In this document: piece after piece, positions 59,790 through 64,000 of the stretch
How the letters are laid out: every line of letters begins with the position of its first letter
Numbering within the stretch: position 1 is the stretch's first letter
Assembly (NCBI RefSeq): GCF_003641205.1
Contig: NZ_CP032762.1
Span: 4,030,001-4,094,000, forward strand
Source: Rhodococcus sp. P1Y
GTDB taxonomy: Bacteria; Actinomycetota; Actinomycetes; Mycobacteriales; Mycobacteriaceae
Direction of reading: 5' to 3'
Length of the DNA: 64,000 bases
The notes under the pieces: model-generated
The model's input: only the letters and a program-made list of their open reading frames with translations
Told to the model about the DNA's origin: nothing
The model's database searches: none
Made by a program: the position numbers and the translations under genes

Positions 59790-60488
59790 GTGCAGTCGAC
59801 ATCCCGTGAAGGCAAGTCCCGTAATCGCCGCAAACTTCTGTCCGCCCTCGCGCTGGCGTTGTTTCTGGCTCCTTTGCTGACCGGGTGCCTCAGGGCTCAG
59901 GTATCGATGGGTGTGTCCGCGGACGACCGAGTCTCGGGACAGATCGTCGCGGCAACAATCCCCACCTCCGAGGCCGACACGGGTCCGATGCTGACCGCGC
60001 CGTCCTCGCTCGCGAACAAAATCCGCATATCCGAGTATCGGCAGGACGGGTACGTGGGCAGCGAAGCTCGGTTCAGTGATCTGTCCTTCGGCGACGTGCA
60101 GACCCTCGGGTCGATGTCCGAGCAGGCAACGGGGAGCTACCAATTGGTGTTGCAGCGATCGGGCGACACGGTGACGCTCGACGGCAAGGCAGATTTGCAG
60201 TCGGTCCCTGTCCAAGGGACCGATGTCCAGTTCACCATCGCTTTTCCGGCCCGCATCGGTACGACCAACGGCACCCGCGACGGCGACAACATCATCACGT
60301 GGAAACTCCCTGCGGGAGAAGTGACGTCCATGCGCGCCGAGGTGAGCTACCCGGACCCGAACACGCGTAGTTTCGCCGGCTGGGCCGGAATCGTCGGGGG
60401 CGTCACAGTCGGCGTGGCGGCGATCGTCGGTGCAATGGCATGGGTAACGCGCAATCCCCCGATCCGGCGCCGCGAAACTGCTGCGTGA
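59790..60488 (+). CDS. lppM: LppM-like lipoprotein (DUF3153)
   Basis: A 232-residue protein with a basic N-terminus, hydrophobic segment and lipobox LLTGC (LFLAPLLTGCLRAQ, Cys about 32), a beta-rich middle domain and a C-terminal membrane helix (FAGWAGIVGGVTVGVAAIVGAMAWV). This lipidated N-terminus plus C-terminal anchor is the layout of mycobacterial LppM, linked there to phosphatidylinositol-mannoside binding and phagosome control. The GTG 59790 has no good ribosome site, so the start is uncertain. It is embedded in the carotenoid genes, and its stop overlaps the glycosyltransferase by GTGA. Confidence 0.8.
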   Translation: MQSTSREGKSRNRRKLLSALALALFLAPLLTGCLRAQVSMGVSADDRVSGQIVAATIPTSEADTGPMLTAPSSLANKIRISEYRQDGYVGSEARFSDLSFGDVQTLGSMSEQATGSYQLVLQRSGDTVTLDGKADLQSVPVQGTDVQFTIAFPARIGTTNGTRDGDNIITWKLPAGEVTSMRAEVSYPDPNTRSFAGWAGIVGGVTVGVAAIVGAMAWVTRNPPIRRRETAA

Positions 60489-61651
60489 TCGAGAACTCCG
60501 TTTCGTTCCGGCGAATCGTCGCGGCTGGCAGTGTGCTGTCCGGCCTCGCCGCAGCGGCGACCATCGTGAATGCGGCAACGATGCGCGCGCTCGTCCGCCC
60601 GCAGGACGACATCGACGATCCCGTGGTCGTGTGCATTCCGGCCAGAGACGAAGTCGCTACACTCCCCGACCTCTTGCGCGACCTTCGAGCCCAGACTCAC
60701 TGCCGCTCACTACGAGTGCTCGTTCTGGACGACGGTTCCGTCGACGGAACCGCGGACGCCGCGATGTCCGTGGTCGGATCCGACCGGAGGTTCACGATCG
60801 AGCGGTCGACGGCGGCGCCTCCGGCTGGGTGGACGGGTAAGGCCGCCGCGTGCCATGTACTCGCCGAACTGGCGTGTGCACAGCCAGTCCGGTTCATCGC
60901 TTTCGTCGACGCCGACGTGCGACTCGACACGGGCGCCATCGCCGCGGCAGTGTCCGAGGTTCGTTCCAGCGGAGCCTCACTGGTCAGTCCCTGGCCCCGG
61001 CAGGAGGCCAACACCCTCGCCGAAGCGTTGGTCCAACCTTTGCTGAGATTTTCCTGGATGTCGACGCTTCCGGTGCGCGTAGCCAACGCGTCGTACATGC
61101 CGTCGACGGTGGTGGCGTGCGGCCAGTTCCTGATGTTCGATGCCGACGCCTATCGCTCGATCGGAGGACATCGCAGCGTCTTCGGCAGCCCGACCGAGGA
61201 TCTCGACATCGCTCGGGTTCTCCGCCGCCGCGGCCACCGGACAGCCGTGGTGTCCGGTGGCGGATTGGTTCGCTGCCGCATGTACGACGGGTGGGCCGAT
61301 GTCCGAGAGGGATACACCCGCTGGCTGTGGAGCGCGTTCGGTGGTCCCGCTGGATCCGTCGCGGTTCTGAGCGCCGTTTCGGTGGCCTACCTCGCGCCGC
61401 CCGTCGCCGCAGTCGTCGGTTCGGGCCGGACCCGGATGTGGGGAGCAGCCGGATATGCAGCTGCGGTCCTGGCACGTGCGGTGTCCGCGCGTGCAGATTC
61501 GGGACCGGAGACCTCGGTGTCGAGAACGCTGGCCGTATCGAGCGCCCACCCGGTCTCCGCACTGATTTACGCAGCGCTCACAGTCGATTCTCTCCGTCGA
61601 CGTCGCAACGGAACGACCAGGTGGAAGGGCAGGTCACTCGTCGCGGCCTGA
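60485..61651 (+). CDS. GT2 glycosyltransferase, CruG-like (carotenoid glycosylation)
   Basis: A 388-residue membrane-associated GT-A enzyme. N-terminal helix, then VVCIPARDEVATLPDLLRDL, VLDDGSVDGTADAA (nucleotide-binding Asp), FVDADVRLD (DxD), PTEDLDIARVLRRRGHRTAV (ED acid/base region) and RRGYTRW-like WLWSAFGG near C-terminal helices. The neighbours CrtO and CruF suggest that it transfers a sugar to the 1'-hydroxyl of the carotenoid, as CruG does. Other membrane-lipid acceptors cannot be excluded. The GTG overlaps the lppM stop by 4 nt. It is convergent with metF across 46 bp that show no clear hairpin. Confidence 0.78.
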   Translation: MIENSVSFRRIVAAGSVLSGLAAAATIVNAATMRALVRPQDDIDDPVVVCIPARDEVATLPDLLRDLRAQTHCRSLRVLVLDDGSVDGTADAAMSVVGSDRRFTIERSTAAPPAGWTGKAAACHVLAELACAQPVRFIAFVDADVRLDTGAIAAAVSEVRSSGASLVSPWPRQEANTLAEALVQPLLRFSWMSTLPVRVANASYMPSTVVACGQFLMFDADAYRSIGGHRSVFGSPTEDLDIARVLRRRGHRTAVVSGGGLVRCRMYDGWADVREGYTRWLWSAFGGPAGSVAVLSAVSVAYLAPPVAAVVGSGRTRMWGAAGYAAAVLARAVSARADSGPETSVSRTLAVSSAHPVSALIYAALTVDSLRRRRNGTTRWKGRSLVAA

Positions 61652-61697
61652 GACGCCGCGCTCCGTTGGATCTCGGTATGGGTGGATCGACGCCTAG

Positions 61698-62666
61698 TCA
61701 GACCCTCGCCGGGCACAGACCGAGGTTGGTCAGCACTTCCCGGGTGGCGCGAGAGAAGTTGAGGGTGATGAAGTGGAGCGCGGGAGCGCCCTCTGCGATC
61801 AACCGCTCACCGATGTTCGTCGCCAATTCGATGCCTACCTCGCGCACCGCCGCGCGATCTTCTTCTTGACCTGTTCCGGCGGCTGCAGTGAATCGGTCGT
61901 CGAGCGCCTTGGGTAGTGCCGAACCCGACAGTGCAAGCGCACGTCGAACGGTTCCCAGAGATGTGATCGGCATGATCTCGGGAATGATCGGCTTGGCCCC
62001 CTGTTCGGGGTCGAAGGCTACGACGCGGTCTCGCAGACGCAGGTAGTCGTCGACGTCGAAGAACATCTGCGTGATGGAGTACTCGGCGCCTGCCCGGAGC
62101 TTGTCGACAAGAACACGAGTGTCCTGTTCCAGATCGAGCGCACGATAGTGGCCCTCTGGAAACGATGCGACTCCGACGTGGAAATCGCCGAGCTCACGAA
62201 CGAGGCTGACCAGTTCCTCGGCGTACTCGACGCCCTCGGGATGCTTTTCCCAATCTCCGAGTGGGTCCCCTGGCGGATCGCCCCGCAAAACCAAGATGTT
62301 GGAGATGCCGCGGTCCGCGTAGGCGCCCACCATCGATCGGAGTTCGTCGACACTGTGCGAGACGGCTGTGAGGTGAGCCACAGGAAGCAGAGTCGTCTCC
62401 TCGGCGATCTGCCCGGTGACGCGCACTGTTCGATCCCGAGTGGACCCGCCGGCTCCGTACGTCATCGACACGAATGCTGGGCGCATCTGCTCGAATTCGC
62501 GTACTGCGCGCCACAGCCTGGCCTCGGCGGCCTCGTCGCGAGGCGGCGAGAACTCGACCGAGAACGGGATCGAACTCGTCGAGTCCGAGCGCAGATTATC
62601 GACAATCGACGGAGTTCGAGTGGTCCACCCGTCGCTCGACCGCCCCCTGACGGAATCAAATGTCAC
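61698..62666 (-). CDS. metF: Methylenetetrahydrofolate reductase MetF
   Basis: FAD enzyme that makes 5-methyl-tetrahydrofolate for methionine synthesis. The 322-residue protein is the short TIM-barrel form: FSVEFSPPRDEAAEARLW (catalytic Glu), FVSMTYGAGGSTRDRTV, PVAHLTAVSHS, NILVLRGDPPGD and AEYSITQMFFDVDDYLRL. The GTG start shares a very short promoter region with the divergent prenyl synthase. The same arrangement occurs in mycobacteria (Rv2172c beside idsA2). Confidence 0.93.
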   Translation of the reverse strand: MTFDSVRGRSSDGWTTRTPSIVDNLRSDSTSSIPFSVEFSPPRDEAAEARLWRAVREFEQMRPAFVSMTYGAGGSTRDRTVRVTGQIAEETTLLPVAHLTAVSHSVDELRSMVGAYADRGISNILVLRGDPPGDPLGDWEKHPEGVEYAEELVSLVRELGDFHVGVASFPEGHYRALDLEQDTRVLVDKLRAGAEYSITQMFFDVDDYLRLRDRVVAFDPEQGAKPIIPEIMPITSLGTVRRALALSGSALPKALDDRFTAAAGTGQEEDRAAVREVGIELATNIGERLIAEGAPALHFITLNFSRATREVLTNLGLCPARV

Positions 62667-62744
62667 AGCGTCATCATAGATTCCTCGGCATCACTCACTG
62701 ACGACAGGCCAACGCTCGACGAGCGACTCGGCACGAGCCAGCTA

Positions 62745-63908
62745 GTGTTGAACTGCACTTCGGCCCACTCGGATCGACTGGAGGATCTCCTGTCCGGCAA
62801 ACTGACCACGCCCAGAACCGAATACTCGCCGGACGGCGCGCCGACAGTTCGTACGCTCGTCGAATCGGCACTGACCACATTCTTCGAGTCACGAAGTGAA
62901 CAAGTTGCTGCTGTGGGCGGTGGATACACCTCGGCCGTGCGCGACCTCACCACGTTCGTATTGCGCGGGGGAAAGCGCATCCGGCCCGCGTTCGCGTGGA
63001 CCGCATGGCTCGGCGCCGGCGGCAACCCGAACGGCGACGACGCGGCTGCCGTGATCCGCGCGTGCGCATCTCTCGAGCTCGTGCAGGCGTGCGCTCTCAT
63101 CCACGACGACATAATCGACGCGTCGATCACCCGTCGCGGATTTCCGACGGTTCACATCGGCCTCGCCGACCGTCACCGTGACGCAGGATGGTCGGGTTCC
63201 TCCGCTCGCTTCGGCGAGTCGGCCGCCATTCTGCTCGGCGATCTCGCACTGTGCTGGGCCGACGACATGCTGCGCGAGTCCGGAATCGACGGCACGACCG
63301 CGGCGCGCGTATCGCCCGTGTGGTCCGCGATGCGAACCGAGGTGCTCGGTGGCCAGCTCCTCGACATCGAGGCCGAAGCGGGCCTCGACGAGTCGGTGGA
63401 CGCTGCCATGAGGGTCAACCGGTACAAGACGGCCGCGTACACGGTGGAACGGCCGTTGCAGATCGGCGCCGTTCTCGCCGACGCTCCGCCGCAGCTGGTG
63501 TCCGACTTGCGGTCCTTCGGTACCGATATCGGACTCGCTTTTCAACTCCGGGACGACCTGCTCGGCGTGTTCGGGGACCCAGAAGTGACGGGCAAACCGT
63601 CGGGAGACGACATCCGCGAGGGCAAACGGACAGTGTTGATGGCCGTCGCGATGGCACGGGCGGACGAGGTCGATCCGCCGTCGGCATCCCTGCTCCGACA
63701 GAGCCTCGGCGACGAGCAACAGTCGGAGGACCGCATCGAAGCAGTTCGAACCGCGTTGACCGAGTTGGGCGCCGTCGCCGATGTCGAGCAGCGCATCTCC
63801 CACCTCACCGAGCGAGCACTGGCCACTCTCGACGCCAGTACTGTCGAAGCAAAGGCCGCCGAGCAGCTTCGTGGAATGGCCATCGCCGCAACCCAGCGAT
63901 CGTACTGA
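62745..63908 (+). CDS. Polyprenyl (geranylgeranyl) diphosphate synthase, IdsA/CrtE type
   Basis: A 387-residue trans-prenyltransferase. The first aspartate motif is DDIID (121-125) in ALIHDDIIDASITRRG, preceded by VLRGGKRIRPAFAW. The second region is FQLRDDLLGVFGDPEVTGKPSGDDIREGKRT, in the DDLLG form common in actinobacteria. It joins IPP to allylic diphosphates; in this setting geranylgeranyl diphosphate for carotenoids is the likely product. The start GTG 62745 (TTG 62748 also possible) is the only one between the promoter region and the conserved domain. Confidence 0.9.
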   Translation: MLNCTSAHSDRLEDLLSGKLTTPRTEYSPDGAPTVRTLVESALTTFFESRSEQVAAVGGGYTSAVRDLTTFVLRGGKRIRPAFAWTAWLGAGGNPNGDDAAAVIRACASLELVQACALIHDDIIDASITRRGFPTVHIGLADRHRDAGWSGSSARFGESAAILLGDLALCWADDMLRESGIDGTTAARVSPVWSAMRTEVLGGQLLDIEAEAGLDESVDAAMRVNRYKTAAYTVERPLQIGAVLADAPPQLVSDLRSFGTDIGLAFQLRDDLLGVFGDPEVTGKPSGDDIREGKRTVLMAVAMARADEVDPPSASLLRQSLGDEQQSEDRIEAVRTALTELGAVADVEQRISHLTERALATLDASTVEAKAAEQLRGMAIAATQRSY

Positions 63909-63936
63909 GCTCGAGAAGAGATTTACGAAAGGTACA

Positions 63937-64000
63937 CGTGCGCACCATAAACGGTCCGACGGACACGATCGTCGTAGTAGGCGCAGGCCTCGCGGGACTC
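63937..64000 (+). CDS. crtI: FAD-dependent desaturase, CrtI-like (5' end only)
   Basis: Only 21 residues are visible: GTG 63937 after AAAGG, then a leader and the dinucleotide-binding motif TIVVVGAGLAGL. Thus it is a flavoprotein of the GxGxxG Rossmann type. Directly following a GGPP synthase in a carotenoid block, phytoene desaturase CrtI is the most likely identity, but the visible part cannot separate it from other amine-oxidase-fold enzymes. Confidence 0.55.

Overview
The window looks like the chromosome of a mycolic-acid actinobacterium of the Rhodococcus / Rhodococcoides type. The reasons are high GC, frequent GTG/TTG starts with 4-nt ATGA/GTGA overlaps, an actinobacterial division cluster (wag31, sepF, ftsW-murG-murC-ftsQ-ftsZ), SecA2, an F420-type reductase, an MTB12-like lipoprotein, LppM, a CrtO-type carotenoid ketolase and the treX-treY-treZ pathway. 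Gene order echoes several separate blocks of the Mycobacterium tuberculosis map. No rRNA, tRNA, CRISPR array, insertion sequence or prophage was seen. Assignments rest on reading translated motifs and known families; no database search was run.

Layout. (1) 1-2937: 5' part of secA2 (minus), divergent from an msrB-msrA pair. (2) 2938-7427: a terminator, a possibly decayed stretch, a DHA1 efflux permease divergent from a MarR regulator, and an OafA-type membrane acyltransferase. (3) 7463-13876: glgX(treX)-treY-treZ, turning glycogen or maltodextrin into trehalose, closed by a perfect 18-bp palindrome. (4) 13957-20120: a DHA2 drug exporter divergent from its TetR repressor, with two identical operator-like repeats between them; ilvA; pyruvate:quinone oxidoreductase poxB; a Ddn-like reductase; a small membrane protein. 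(5) 20167-26193 (minus): lspA-rluD-unknown membrane protein, then dnaE1. (6) 26265-28541: three lipoproteins around a strong bidirectional terminator. (7) 28704-34125 (minus): a translational T-box leader, then ileS-def-dinB.

(8) 34173-54863 (minus) is the complete dcw cluster, reading from mraZ: mraZ-rsmH-ftsL-pbpB-murE-murF-mraY-murD-ftsW-murG-murC-ftsQ-ftsZ-pgeF-yggS-sepF-yggT-wag31-small membrane protein. It makes the peptidoglycan precursor (UDP-MurNAc-tripeptide with meso-DAP, pentapeptide, lipid I, lipid II), polymerises and crosslinks it at the septum, builds the Z ring (FtsZ, SepF) and directs polar growth (Wag31). Control elements visible are 10-bp-period MraZ repeats before mraZ and a TTGACA promoter before ftsZ. 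(9) 55347-56491 (minus): a DUF3040 membrane protein and a HEPN-like protein. (10) 56681 to the end: a GNAT acetyltransferase, then a carotenoid block (CrtO-type ketolase, CruF-type hydratase, a GT2 glycosyltransferase, a polyprenyl diphosphate synthase and the start of a CrtI-like desaturase) interleaved with lppM and a divergent metF. Together these suggest a glycosylated 4-keto monocyclic (gamma-carotene-type) carotenoid.

No wholly new defence or mobile system was found. The items most worth a second look are cis-regulatory and repeat structures: the ileS T-box, extra MraZ-like doublets, the duplicated 36-bp leader element before rsmH, the ftsZ spacer dyad and the palindrome after treZ.
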